Positions 38,501 to 51,268 are shown, numbered from the stretch's first letter. The stretch is DNA of 64,000 nucleotides from Cloeon dipterum (GCF_949628265.1 NC_088787.1:33840844-33904843); one strand, 5' to 3'. Made by a program: numbers and translations. The notes: a model not told the origin generated them from the letters alone.

Positions 38501-41500
38501 TTTGGAAATTCTCGGCATAAACATATTTTTTGATCGGTTATCTAGACCACAAAGTTATTTTCAATTAAAAAAGTTGGTTTCGAGGCAAATCTGAAAACAT
38601 ATTATTTTCTCTATTTTTATCCCTTAAGACAAAAAAATCAAGCTAAGAAAATTTGCAGAGCTTTTTCGATAATTCGTCGATATGCAGTAAAGTAGTGTGT
38701 TCATTCATCAGTTTAAATGGACCATTATTAAAAAATTCCTTCTTCAGTTCTTCAATGATATTAATTTAATTTATTACGTTTGCTTTCTCAACTTATCAGC
38801 AGTCTCCAACTCTATATTCATTTAATTTTTTATATAAAGCAATATCCAGTAACTTTTTTTAGACAAAATTACTTTCTTTTAACTTAAAAATTTGTAAATC
38901 AAATTGGTTTTAATAATGATGGTTGAAGAACTTTTGAATACATTGATTAACATTGTAAAACAAATCAAATTTATATGTTACATAACTCTATTTATGAATT
39001 AAAACCATATTAAGATTACATTCATACTGGTACTGATCTTGAACAAGGAAGTGTATACTTTTTGGATTCACTTATTGTTAGCTTCAGCAGGAAATGTGGA
39101 AATGACAGAGTTTATTCAGAAAATATCCTCTCTGGTTTCATTAGTATTTTGAAAGCTCTCTACCTCACTTCTCTTAACAAACGCGTAGCACATAAATGTT
39201 AAGAAAGCGCTACAATGATTACCAAATCGATAATAATCAATTATCTTAACCAACAAAGTGCTATAATCTAACATTATCGGCGTTGCCTCACACATACACA
39301 CATTTTACTTTTAGTCCCCATATTATAAAATTGAGCAAGCCGGCTGTGAAAGGAATAAATCCTCATCTATATTTACTTTTATATCTAATTCATTCGCAGC
39401 TGAGCCGCGGCTTATGAAGAGATAAATAAAATAATGTACATATATGCAACAAACGATGAGTCACCACCTCCTCGCCCCTGCTTCTGCAGGACGAATAATA
39501 ATAATACAATAAAAAAATAACCTGCTGCTTGCTGGGCTCTCGCGTTTTTGAGCAGCGGCTTCTCGTCTCATTATTCGACGACGAGCAGATGTTTTTCGCT
39601 CTGCGTGCGCGGCGGCCGGTGTTGCAGAAGAGAACCAGCTGACGATCACGCCTTTTTTTTGCTACAATTCGCAAACATGTTTTGCTCCATCCGCTGCTGC
39701 TGGCTAGCTGGCTGGCTGGTCTGGCACAAACACAGCTCACACGCAGGGAAAAACATAAGCAGCATCAGCGGCTCGGCAGCACGCGTGTCCAATTATAAAG
39801 TAAAACACGTTCCTACATATCGCAAGACGCGACGTGTGAAAATAGAATGGAGCGAAATGGATTTTCGGAAAAGCACCCGTTTTTACGACCGGCCTGAAAA
39901 AAATGTATATCTAGCATTGGGAATTTAAATTGACTTTAATTGCCACCGTGTTGCGTGATTTTATTACTTTATACAGGTGCACGCGGAGGTCTAGATTTAC
40001 GACCAATAATAACAACAACGAAAAAGAGACAATGGAGGAGAGGATGTTTTGTAGATCAAAGATGTTTGACCGAAAAGGGGAATTTTATGATCATGATGAT
40101 TTTAACGTTTATTCGGTCTAATGTGCAGATTATCCGTAATAAATTAAATGGATTTAGACAGTTTTGCAGCCAATATTTCTATTTTTGTCAATTTTCGCGC
40201 GCAAGTTTCTTCAAATTAATTTTCAGTGATATATTAACTCTTTTATGACCTCTAAAATGAGCTCTATAATCGAATGAGGAAATATTTGCGTCAAAAATGT
40301 ATCACAATCGGGAAATTTCGTAGTCCTGATCTTTCCCCACGATTTTTAGAGGTAAAAACTAACACAATAGCTCGACACGATCATAATATTTGTTTAAGAT
40401 TATTCACTTTAGGAAAAAACAACTCACTACACTCGGATTATAGCTATAATCTGATCAAAAAATCAACAGAATTAAAAAAAACACTCACACAACCAAATTA
40501 CGAGAAAATGTTGGATTTCGTAACAATCATTCTAAGATTTCATGTATTTATTATTAAAAATCGAAGACTGGTAACCGCAAACCCCCCGAAAATAATTTTT
40601 CCTGTACATAAACTATTATCCCTAACGACTTATTTAAAGCTAATTGTTACTTTTAAGAATATTGGCTGTGAAATTACCATGCATTTCAAATTTTAATGGT
40701 CAAGAGTTTCCAAAACGTTTTTACACCGTTGGATAGATTTCGATAAGAGGAATCAAAACTACCAAGAAAACATAGTGAAACTTTGAGGAGAAAATTCGAA
40801 AAATATTAATTTTAATCGTAGCAAGGTCCCAAGCTTTCAAAATGTACCGCGCCAAAAATTTGGACCACTTTCCGGACTCTTTAAGGTTTTTGTCGAGCTT
40901 CACAGGCGATTTAAAGGGTTATAAACAAAAAATCAGACGCTCAGTAAAAATATTCGGCCGTCTTTAATTGCCATCCCTATATAGCAATAAAATGAAATGC
41001 GGGCCGTTGTGTAATTTCTCCCTTTTAATTACGAAAATTAGAGCCAATTTGTGTGAGACCCGTTACGTCGTTGGTGCTGCAACACTGCATCTCACGGCGA
41101 GACCGGTGGAAACATTGTGGCACACACCGATTAAAACCAAGTCACACATTCAATTTTGCCGCTCGCGTCCCATTTTTCGGACCAACGACGTTGATTGTTA
41201 TTAATGATAATTTTCGAAGCGAGGAATTTTTTCATCGCGGCTCACTCAGGAGAGAAGAAGGGACCTTTTGTGGCCGTATCTCGGCGCACGGTGCCGTGCA
41301 TGTGTGTGCGTTGACCTTGGAAGGTCGCGCCTCCTCATTTTCCCTATTTAGTTTTCCTGGCTGCGTTGCGCGTCGCTGCCTTTTGTATTATAAGCAGCAG
41401 CGCGCCTGCCGCTGCCACAGTCAGTCGATCGACTCGAAAGAAAGGAAATTAAACTCGGCAGCCAGCAGCCGGTTGACCCAAAAAAACGACGCTCTTTTCG

Positions 41501-44500
41501 CGCCTCCGAAACTCGGTTTCCTGCCTCACAAAACGCAGCCAACAATATCTCATACTTTTTGTAATATGCACATTTGAATAAGGGTTGTGCAGTTTGATAA
41601 TTATTACAGATGCAAAAATTTACTTTAAAACTGAATTGACTGAGGACTGAGAGGACTAAATTTACAAATATCATCTAAATATTTTATTTATTTAAACCTG
41701 CTACCTTCAAGAACCAAATGGAATTAATTTTTTTCAATTTAAACTCTGTTATCGATTGCTGCGGCAATAATTTTATTCAAAACTACTTATAAAGTCTTTA
41801 TAAACATTAGTCTATTTTTTACTCAGATGGCTCAGATGTTTCTCTTTAAGGATTAATGTTTTCTACTTATATTTTAAAAACTGAAGATAAAAGACACACT
41901 TGTAATATTTTAATTAAATTATACTTCGAAAATCGATATTTTTACAGCTAAATGCTGTTTTATTTAAAAATTTAAATTAAAAATATAACTATGAAACATA
42001 TTGCTGATGAAAGGAAGTGGCTTGCGCTTTAGTACACAATTTTGCAAGTCACAAGACAAAAGCAAGTCCGCGGTGTGACTCAGTGCTTTGTATATCGGAA
42101 GCAAGGCACGGGATTTCAGCGTGTACTTGAATGAATATCTTTATTTGCGTTCAGGATGTGGATTACTCGTTATAATATACACTGCATGTATCCGCAGTTT
42201 ATTTTTTTTTCTCTCTCTCTCTGCTGATGCTATCTGCGGCCGAAATGAGCATCCAGCCTCTGCGTGGGCGCTGAGATGCGAGGAGCTCATTCACATGCAC
42301 GCAGCCCTTTTTGTCTGACGTTTCTATTATTGGCGTGTGTAGGAGAAAATATAGAGATAACCCGAGACGCTGCATGCGGCGGTTATGAAATGTGCGTGTA
42401 ACTTTCTTTCTTTCTTTCCTTTCAATGGAAATTTCGGTGTAAAAATGGCACAAGGCTCCTCTGCATTTTTGACGTGCGTGTGTGTGTTGTTATGACACAT
42501 ATTTCCAATTTGCCTATTGAGCATTTGTTTGCGAGGTGAAGCAATTCTGATGGATGCTGAATTGATTTTCTGACGGCATAAACAAACCAATAGTGAATTA
42601 AGTGATTTGCAAAAAGAATTCATATAAATAGAACCCACGATATGAATTAAGGTTACCAATTCCTGTTTTTTTTTTTTTTTTTTTTTTTTTGCCGTTTTGG
42701 CGGAAATGTTCCAGAATGACCACTGTGAGGCCCGCTCATAAAATTAGTTGGTGTTGGAAATTCTTAAAATATATTCCTTAACAACATTTGGTTTTCCTGA
42801 GTGCATTATTTGTTTCATTTTCTTAAAATTTTTCATTATCTTTAGAAGAACGTCAAATTTGGTCATAAAATAATTTAAGGTTAAGTTTTTTTTTAATTTC
42901 AAAATCAAAGAAGTTTCGAAAACTTTTTCAATATAGTTGATATTGCAGAAATTTCATTTGAATCAATGTCCATGAACTGACACCGCAGTTTCCTTCCTGA
43001 AAATAATAGAAACTGACCTTCAATAACGGAAAAATAAATACATCCTCACTTGCAGATACCAAACCACAGATATTGACATAAATAAACATAGAATTATTGC
43101 AATAAACAGTTCACACGATGTTTTGCAATATTTTGTCTACAGTTAACCACAAAATAGAACGCCTCAATTAGCAACGTTTTTAATTCCCTCGGGTCAATTA
43201 AATTTGGCAAAACATTTACCGCTTTTTGCGTCACTGGAAACGAGCGTCGTGTTTGCGCAATAAAATTCTCGGCGCGGACGTGATGTACAGTTGTAATGCG
43301 TGCGCAAATTGAATGCGTCGTCGGGGACTTCTAATAAAATTTCCAGAAATGGTCTCCGCGTCCCGTGATCGCAGTTTGTTGGCGCAGGAAACGCGCGATT
43401 CGCATTTGGGATGCGTTTCACGCCGCCGGCTTGGTGCACGTCTTTTGTTCGCGGCACGCCAGCGGAGAGTCCAAATGTGACTCACCTTCCTGCCTATGGG
43501 TTTGGGCCGGGTCTTTCGCTATGGTGCGGCCGACGAATCTCTAGCTTCCATCTCGGAAATGCAAGAGTGCGCGCGCGGAATGATCAAGTGGAAGTGCGGT
43601 TTTTATGCAAAAGGGCATGCCGGTGGCATAAAAAATTGCTTTTTGTTTAAAATTGGTTCATTATTTCGTTATCAAAAGTTAAGCTTAAATTTATAAATGT
43701 TGGAAATGGCTAAATTTTTAATTTGACATGTCATGCAAACTATGGAGTGAATAATAGATCGGAATTGAAAATTTCTATAATAGTACTACTGCATAAATGC
43801 TTTAGCATTATAATATCAATTTCCTGTGTTAAACTAATAAATGCTTGAACAAAATTTATACATATAAATATTTGGTAACTACAGAAAAACAATCTAAATA
43901 TAACAATATGTATTTAAATTAAACAATTGTCAAAATCTTTTATTCTTTAAAAAAATGTTTAAATAATGTTTCTTACATATTGAAAATTTAAAAAAATATA
44001 TTGTTTATAAAAAATTAGTTTTAAAGTGGAATGATACTGGGCAACAATTGAAAATTATTTTAATTGTTGGATGCCTTAAACAATTGACCGATAAACTATT
44101 TGTTCAACAATTTGCATTAATAAATAACGGCCCTTCCTACAATAAAAATTCAAATTTTGCCAATTTTCTCCAAAATTTACAGTGCTCGAACATATTTTCT
44201 TGGCATATTCCGATTCCTCTCGTCGAGATCTGTCCAACGGTGTTTGCCACTTATTGGGCAAACTCTTGGTTTTGAAATTAAATCGGATTTCAAGTAAGGA
44301 GACAGCCATTGCCATTTGAAAAGCACGGTAACTTTCGAGCCAATTTTCTCAAAAAATTACAGCGCTCCTTAGGTCAATTTAGGCTTTAACTAAATCCTAA
44401 GGGACGAGTTTATGCAATGGCAACAAGCGTTTTCCAGGCTTTCGCAGTATCATTCATCTTTAAAGAAATAATATGAATAATGGTGTTGTGCCAAAGATTA

Positions 44501-44835
44501 TTAAAAATATTAACTTGAAAATTTATTGTGGTAGCCTCTGGGATGATTATTTAAACATTTATTCTATTCACTGATACCCTCTTCACTCTTTACTTTATTC
44601 CTAAATGATTTTCATTTACTAATAATAACAACAACAACAAATAAAAACGAAGCCCCAAATGAATAATAAGAGAATATTAACCTTTTTTGTCAGAGGCCGG
44701 CGCCGAGAGGGTGGACGTGAGGTCCTCGTTAGAGACGGACAGGGAGGCGGGGGCGCGCAGACTGTGCCTGAGGGGCGACATTCGCAGCAGTCGCGGCAGG
44801 GCCTCGCCCTCGGGCGAATTTTTGAATAGCACCAT
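23559..44835 (-). CDS. PDZ gene B: single-PDZ scaffold protein (complete model)
   Basis: Five minus-strand exons: 44835-44682 (ATG), 29744-29283, 28700-28492, 27370-27094 and 23725-23559 (TGA). Phases fit throughout (1, 1, 0, 1), giving 422 residues. Residues 1-205 are basic and Ser/Pro-rich, with [20 protein letters not shown] at about 53-72 and a Ser/Cys run. Exon 3 is proline-rich ([13 protein letters not shown]). The PDZ domain spans about 315-408, with the carboxylate-binding loop QKGLGF near 328-333, GGRDSPRG, and [12 protein letters not shown]. The PDZ is strongly similar to the second PDZ of gene A, including the position of the phase-1 intron before DEIL. It is probably an adaptor at membranes or junctions, of the IL16/PDZD2/Big bang-like kind (from memory, unconfirmed). 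The join between the first exon and the rest spans 14.9 kb and rests on phase and composition. Confidence 0.82.
23726..27093 (-). other. last intron of PDZ gene B
   Basis: A 3.4-kb intron, GT at the 27093 end and AG at the 23726 end. It contains a compositionally distinct GC-rich block (24085-24520, separate entry) and otherwise AT-rich DNA with motif-less open frames. Confidence 0.7.
24085..24520. other. GC-rich island, possible inserted element
   Basis: About 430 bp of markedly GC-richer, non-repetitive DNA inside an AT-rich intron. On the minus strand it is open for 126 codons from 24480, rich in Arg, Ser and Gly, but with no domain I recognise. Its borders are abrupt. No terminal repeats or target duplication could be fixed. 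It could be a fragment of a non-LTR retrotransposon or SINE, or a conserved regulatory block. No second copy exists in the window. Confidence 0.35.
27371..29282 (-). other. second and third introns of PDZ gene B
   Basis: AT-rich introns 27371-28491 and 28701-29282 (the exon at 28492-28700 lies between them), each with GT-AG borders. The first includes a GC-richer patch near 27900-28350 with no supported exon. Nothing else was seen. Confidence 0.65.
33540..33935 (+). repeat. dispersed repeat family, copy 1
   Basis: Shares with the copies at 40715-40930 and 44110-44455 the core TCTNTCCAACGGTG and, with the latter, the following order of words: a GGGNAAACTCTT-like block, ATTTCATGTAGGGAGACA, a TTTTCTGGAGTTTTGCAGTAT end. 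Diverged and noncoding. Terminal repeats were not found. Confidence 0.5.
40715..40930 (-). repeat. dispersed repeat family, copy 2 (inverted)
   Basis: Reverse-complement relation to 44110-44300. The stretch CCGTTGGATAGATTTCGATA followed by AGAGGAATC is the complement of the copy 3 block ending CCAACGG with five or six mismatches. Similarity continues for about 130 bp on the side away from this core. Confidence 0.55.
42666..42690. repeat. homopolymer run of 25 T
   Basis: An uninterrupted run of 25 T. On the minus strand it would be a poly(A) tail, but the DNA next to it shows no recognisable retrocopy. Length is liable to assembly or sequencing error. Confidence 0.8.
44110..44455 (+). repeat. 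dispersed repeat family, copy 3
   Basis: The most complete copy. It contains GATTCCTCTCGTCGAGATCT followed by GTCCAACGGTG, then GGGCAAACTCTTGG, TTTCAAGTAAGGAGACAG and GTTTTCCAGGCTTTCGCAGT. The order is shared with the 33540-33935 copy and the first part with the inverted 40715-40930 copy. Confidence 0.55.
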
Positions 44836-45080
44836 CAGCACCGAAGGCTCAATCCATCCGCGTGTATCGCCTTCCTTCCTTCCCTCGAACGCACACTATG
44901 TGTCCCGAGTCGGACAGCGAACGATGCTCCTGAGATGCGCGCACGAGCACTCTCGGGCCAGAACTGAAACTGAAGCGAGCAGAGCACAACAACAGAGCCG
45001 TGTTCTGTTCTCATTGCCCTGCCGGCGAGCAGACGCAACTCGCGCGGCCGTGGGGGGAAATAATCTCCCGCAAGTATATG
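44836..45080 (-). promoter_or_regulatory. 5' UTR and promoter region of PDZ gene B
   Basis: GC-richer DNA directly upstream of the gene B start codon on the minus strand. A TCAGTTTCAGTTC stretch near 44960-44975 contains two TCAGTT words, the arthropod initiator consensus, which would give a 5' UTR of about 130 nt. No TATA box is visible, which would suit an Inr-type promoter. This is inference from motif and position. Confidence 0.35.
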
Positions 45081-46213
45081 TATTACTTTGCACTTTGTGA
45101 AAAGTTTTTTTTTAAATATTATACACACATGATGTTAATATTTAAATGTATTAATTCAGCAAAAATCCTGTTGGCGCTGGATTTTTATAATGCCTTTTCG
45201 GTCAGGTTTAATTTAAAAAAAGTATTGTGCAAATGAAATACGAAAAACAGAATCGTTGCTTCTAGTGCAATAATTGATTTTATTATTATTTGTCTTTCTG
45301 AATAATTTATTTAAATTTATGCACTTCCTGATCAAACAAGCAAATAGAAAATTTCCTAGTTTTCTCAATTAATAAAATTTATTAATTATAATTGGCATAG
45401 CGTTAAATATTAAAGTGCAAAAAATACAAATTAAATTAAAATTGTTTAGTTTATCAAAAAAATTACTAACATTTTTAAAATGTGAAAATATTTTGTATGA
45501 TATCTTTACAATATTTTATTATTTAATACAATTAAAACTGTAAATATTTCACAATTTAAAGTATATAGTGAGTTTTTATTTATTTATTTCTATGAAAACA
45601 CAATAATCAATTTTATCTATTAATTCGTTCCTGATTTGCAGTTCAGGGTTATAGATATAGCTACCATTTAATGGGTGATATCTGGTCATGATTAGTTTAC
45701 TTATGTAGCGATATTAAAAAATACCTATAGCCCACTCAACATTATTGTGTTACTTACTCAGAACTATCCTGCAGCACTGAACAGTGACTATATTGTAATG
45801 CTTACAGAATATTCGTCAATTTATTCCTCTTTGCCCTTGTCGCAATGAGCTTAGCATTTCAACACCATAGATTTTCAAACTTATTATTTACTTAGAGCAA
45901 ACAACAAAATTGGAGGCAGCTTAATAATGATAGAAAACTAATGACGCAATTTATACCGCATGACTGAAAAATAAACACATTATTTAAAGTTACTTTATCG
46001 TTTGAGCAATCAAGTTAAAAACACTTTTCAACAAGGTTTCTCCTAAAAAACACAACAAATTTTAAAATAATAGAAATCAGTAGATTCTTAACATTTTGGA
46101 TGCTATAAATGTAATCAAATCAAGTAATTTCGCATTTTCAATGTGGATCAGAATAATTAAAGAAATATTTCTCATGTTATTGAATGTATTTTCTCCTGAA
46201 AGCTTCAATTCAT

Positions 46214-46342
46214 CCTGGTCCCGGTAAAATTACACAACTTTCAACAACCAAACGTGAATTCCTTGTTACAAGAAAAAGGCAACAATCAATTCGACAGTGA
46301 AAATTTGGGTGTTGAAAGTTGCGCAATTTTACCGCGACCAGG
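46214..46342. repeat. 129-bp inverted-repeat (hairpin) element
   Basis: The left end, CCTGGTCCCGGTAAAATTAC followed by ACAACTTTCAAC, is repeated as its complement at the right end with only a few mismatches over about 38 bp, leaving a loop of about 50 bp. This is the form of a short MITE or a relic of one. A target duplication could not be fixed. Confidence 0.7.
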
Positions 46343-49300
46343 AAATTACTACAAATCCCAAGAAAGGAAGGCCGAGGGGTGTTGCTCATCGACCCCCTGT
46401 TCCCACGTTTCCCACGAAATTGAGACACACGTATGGCTCCGATCCGTCTTGGGAAAAATATCCTCAACTAACTGCGGTGCATCCATGCGCCGCTGCTGCA
46501 GCCGAGGGGTGCTAATTTTAGCCTTGCGGGGGTGGAACACATGGTGGACCAATAATTATACACACATCACGCCTGAAAAACTTTTCTCGCCACTTGAGAT
46601 CCGAAAGCAGATGGCCCTGCTGCATTATTTTATTTATTTTTTACCAGCCGCAACACAGACCCCAAGATCAGCCAAACACGTCTGATGCTCTTGAAAAAGT
46701 ATTTTTTTTTCTCTCTCAATCACAAAACACATTGCCGCGAGGAGATTAATCGGGAATGCGTTCGCGGTCGTAAAAAATCTCAGCTGTTGTGACAAATGGA
46801 AATTTTACAATCCAGTTTGTGGTTGCGGCTCGTGTGAGAGCTGTTTTTAAATTAGATGCGTCTAAATATTTTCGTCCCAATCTTAAAGAGATGATTGATT
46901 CGAATCTTTTGAAATATTCTTAATCCTTGACACAAAAGCGAGCTGATCAAATCATGATTCATTATTTGGTCGATGGTGAATATTAATTATAAAGGTTACG
47001 CCATGGGTTATTGATTAGATTTATAAATTATTAAATTATTTGGAGTGCTGTGCGAAACCTAATCTGGTGTGATGTCCAGGCCTTAAATGAGCACAATTTA
47101 TGAGTTTTTTTTAACTTTTTGAAGATTTTTGACATGAACATTTTCCTTTTTGTTTTTCTCTAAAAATTAATAGCTGAATCAGGAGAACCGTCAAATTTTA
47201 CGATTCTCCAGCTATTTTTGGCATTCAACGTTTGGCTAAATTCCCCGAGTTCCCAATTATCATTATCAAAATCAAGTATTAATCAGATTATTTTGCTAAG
47301 ACACAAATGAAATTAAATGACTATTTTGAGCAAAAATCGATGATTATTTTTGCGCATCCCTGTTATATACTTATTTTAAATTCTGCGGGTAAATTATTGT
47401 TATGGAGAGAATTTTTTCAACGTCTGTGATATCAGGTCGAATTTGAAACCTAAACACAGACGCGGGGCATTTTTCTCGCCTCGTATTTCTTTCCCCGTAC
47501 GAAATTCGAGACAAGTCAGGCGCTGCATACACAACTTTTGAACGTATGTGCATATATACATATGTGTGTGTTCGTGCCTGAGACAAAGAAGGGCCCTTTC
47601 TTTCTTCGCTGCTTGTTACACTCGCCGTCTTCCCTTTTCTCATGGAGAGCAGTCTCCTTTTGATAAAACACACACACGAGATGCAATAAAAAAGCTAAAG
47701 AAGAAGTCAGTTTATATCAAGATATTTTTAAGGCCGTCAGTCTAGCTGGCTGAAGAAAAAAGGAAGCACTCGCAAAAGAACAAAAGGTTATTTGACGGTG
47801 AAATTTTTCTGCTGGGAGAAGCAGTTTTCCGGTAAATAAATGAGAAAAAGGAAGCAGTTTTAATGGATTTTTTTAGTCATTATTAAATACGTGCTGCATC
47901 AAAAAATACTGAAAAAAGGAACAATTATAATAATGATAATAATGATGCCCTCGCAGGAATTTTTTGGAAAAAGAAACTTCACGCAGAGCAGAGCCAATTG
48001 AAAATATCCAGTTAATAAATCTTAGAAATATTAATTAAACAGCGTTAGAGAGCAATTCTAATTCCAGTTTTCCATTTCGCAGTTAACAAGAAAATTGCAT
48101 TCTTGTGCTCTGATTTTAATAAAAGAGTTCTTTCTCTAACTCAATCTAAATCCAATTCCGAGCAACACTGCTGTTGAGGAGTTGAAATTGAAAAAGTTAA
48201 GCTTCTGGTTGTATAAATTGGCTTACCTGCGTGCAGTGCATACATGGCTCTCGGCAGAAAATTCCTCCTTTATTCGCACCGAATTACGCAGCTCCTCTCG
48301 TCGTTGTCGTCGTTCATATGCAAACTGGCTGACGAGCAAGTCAAGTCACTCGAGAACTGACAATGAGAGGAAAGGGTGGCGTTTTTTGCTTTTGCCAGCA
48401 TCAGCAACGGCGAAGCGAGCGAGCGAAGTCAGGTCTGTGAGAGAATCGGACATGGGAACTGACTCCGAGCCTTCTAACTTTTCTTCCACACTCGCTGCGT
48501 GACCACTTTCATATTGGAAAGAATTTGTTCACACAGGCTCCCCTTGGATATTCATAATCAATTCTCTTTTATGAATCAGGAGTCGCAGTTTTGTCCTGAA
48601 TGAGTTTTCAGGAATGATAAAGAGAAGGGTTGGGAATTTCTCACCATTGAGTCTTTTATGCGTGTTTTTTTATTAATATATAAAACACAAAAAGTCAAAG
48701 CACTAATCACGCATTTAATAACTCTCAACTGAAAATTGTTGAAGCCGTTTTAAATTACTTTAAACAAAACGTATATAATATATAGTTTTTTTATAAATAA
48801 AAAAAACTAATAATTGCATTGTTTTTATCTATAAAATTTTTAATTGTAAATTATAATTTATAATTTATTTTTGGAACTAATAGCTTTTAAATAAATATGC
48901 TAAATAATATAAATGAAATCTTGAATATTAAAACTTTGATGGTTTTATTATTTTCATTTATTTATACTTTGGTTACGCTATTGAAGAGGAATAAACGTAA
49001 AATTTATTTCTAGGCGATTAACAAGTGATTATAGTTTATGATAAATCTTAAGATACTTTACTAAATGTAAGACCTGATGAAAGAAGGCAATAACGATGGT
49101 GCCTTGATATTTCTAATTAAAATTAATTAATTAAGACTTTCAATTTTAAGTCGGTAAAATTCAGGAAATAAACTAACGCAGTGGCTCGACTCTATGTGAG
49201 TACTACTTGTCTTATTTCCTGAGAATATTTTCGACTGAAAATTTTTAACCGAATATCGCATTTATTGCCATACATATAATTATGTAATTGTAATTCGTTT

Positions 49301-51235
49301 ATTAAACACCTATTTGTGTACAACAGATTATATTATATAACAAAAAAATTGTCAGGTCAGTCATTTGGCAGGTAATTTTGCTGCCTGGGTCAGACTCATC
49401 TGGTTTTTGTCACAGCTTAAAAAGTGATAGAAATCCATGACATATAATTATTAATTGCCTTTTAATTAATATGATTGTCAAAAATGTTTTTCTGCCTCTG
49501 AAGGAAATAATACGCAAAGTTATATTTACTTAGAGGCAAACTTTAAGAGATACAAAAATAAATAAATCTTTTAATTCGTTAAAAAAATGCCTTCATTTAG
49601 ATAGCTGATTTTGAGCTTTGAAAACGAACAATTAAACAGAATCTGAAACTATTGTTTGGACATCTTTGAAAAAGAGGTCGACTTAAACTCTAGAAAATTC
49701 TTTGTTGTGCTTCTCAGCTGTACTAATTATTGGTCAAGATGGTCTATAGTCAGATTTGAAAGTCTCCTAATTAATATTGCCGGACGAAATCTCCTTTTTA
49801 ACGAGCTGTTTTAACTTTCGCGTTTTTGTTCATTGTAAGGTTTGCGCAAGATGCTGAGAATGATTGCGGTAATTAGCGAGAGCGTCTTGCTGAGTGATTT
49901 TCGTCAAGTACGCGCGTCTTTCTTGCCCATCGAACACACACATATAATTCTCATATCTGGCGCAGCGGGATTAGAATGAAATTCACTTTCACGAAAGCCT
50001 ATTAAGCCGGGAATTTGGGCAGCGTCGCGTGAATCCTTTTCGGCCTTGGTTATTAGAGCGCGTATTTGCCGCGGCGTGCGTGTGTTTTGTGTATTGTACG
50101 CGGAGAATTTTAAAGCGCTCGCCCGGCGTTTGATGCGATTTTCATTCGCGTGGCCAAATTTGGAAGGCGGCTGCGGGGGCCGCGTGGGCGCCGACCTGCG
50201 GAGGCGGCGCCCTGGCCTCTCCGACGCGCGGTGCGCCAACGACGAGAGACCTCCAAACAAGCGCTAATGCCCTGCATAATTAATTCAATCGAACGGCCCA
50301 CGGCACGCAGACAAATATTTGCCGACCTTCTTCAACTTGCTGCGATTTTAATTTATTAACGCAGCCCGTCTTCTGATCAGGAACTTGACGGGGCCTGCCT
50401 CTGATATGTAAGCGGATAATGGATAACTTCCTGAAGCCTTTTCTGAGCCCCAAACCAGTGGCAACAGTTGAACGCAGAGGTTTTTTTTTATTGAATAAAT
50501 GGTTGTTTCACACTACTGAAGAATAAACAAGAAATCTTTATAAAAATATAGGGTTCGCAAAACATCCACTGCATCAATATAAAACTTGATTGATCTTTGA
50601 AAATATGAAAAAAAATCCTATTTGAAATTGCTAATAAAATGTGGAATGATTGCATTTTTTCCTCTTCAGAGCGCTGATTTTCAAGCTGAGTCTTACATAT
50701 TGTAAAATTGTATTAATTCTGCTCACGAAGATTGGACTAAGAATTTTAATAATATTAAAAGGCTTAATGTACTTGGTAGCAGATTATATGAATTTTGTTA
50801 AATTTTGAGCCATGCAACATTATTGGGATGTTTAATGAATTTTTTAATGAATTTAAATCGGTTATAATCCCATAGGTAATAAGATTGGAAGGCTAATTGG
50901 TTGAATAATTATGAAAACAATAAAACATAATTTCTTTTTTTAAACGCATTATTTTAAATTGTGTTGCATCTGAGGTTTTATTTTTATATATTTTTTTAGA
51001 ACCTCTGTATAGCACTTCTCGTGGGCTATGAGGTCACCGGGTTTCTTATTATTGTAAATCATTGCACGTGAAGCAAGCCTGGAAATAAATGTTTGGATAT
51101 AGTTTGCTTTTAAATTTTAGTTTTTTTATTTTTAGAAAATAAACGCACCCTCGTGTATGTTTTAGAGGGCTTGGACACATTTCTTGTATTATACACACAC
51201 TTTTAAAATGTTATAACACGAGTAATAAAAAATAA

Positions 51236-51268
51236 TGAAAAAGGTTACTCTCAGAGTAACCTTTTTCA
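51236..51268. repeat. 33-bp perfect palindrome
   Basis: Sixteen base pairs of perfect inverted symmetry around the single C at 51252; the half-site reads TGAAAAAGGTTACTCT. The right half (CAGAGTAACCT) is repeated directly just after it at 51267-51277. It could be a transposon footprint, a protein-binding palindrome or a foldback replication product. Confidence 0.8.

Larger units (their letters stand above)
29745..44681 (-). other. 14.9-kb first intron of PDZ gene B
   Basis: Long intron between the initiator exon and the second exon, with GT-AG borders on the minus strand. It holds two members of a dispersed repeat (33540-33935 and 40715-40930; part of a third at 44110-44455), a run of 25 T at 42666-42690 and scattered CA/CT-rich tracts. 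GC-richer patches near 30490-30800, 32100-32400, 34100-35250, 36400-36700 and 37050-37550 have only overlapping, motif-less open frames. Such intronic patches may be enhancers. A 140-codon open frame at 40274-40696 (+) has AT-driven composition and no motif. Confidence 0.6.

Noticed and set aside
40274..40696. 140-codon open frame on the plus strand
   Set aside because: Lys/Leu/Ile/Asn-rich as expected of AT-rich DNA, no motif, no signal peptide, partly adjacent to a repeat and lying in the gene B intron.
41053..41577. 174-codon open frame on the plus strand
   Set aside because: Mixed-composition frame without motif or splice sites; competing open frame on the minus strand at 41348-41674.
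48182..48502. 106-codon Ser/Arg-rich open frame
   Set aside because: No recognisable domain, no splice context; lies in the divergent upstream region and may be regulatory.
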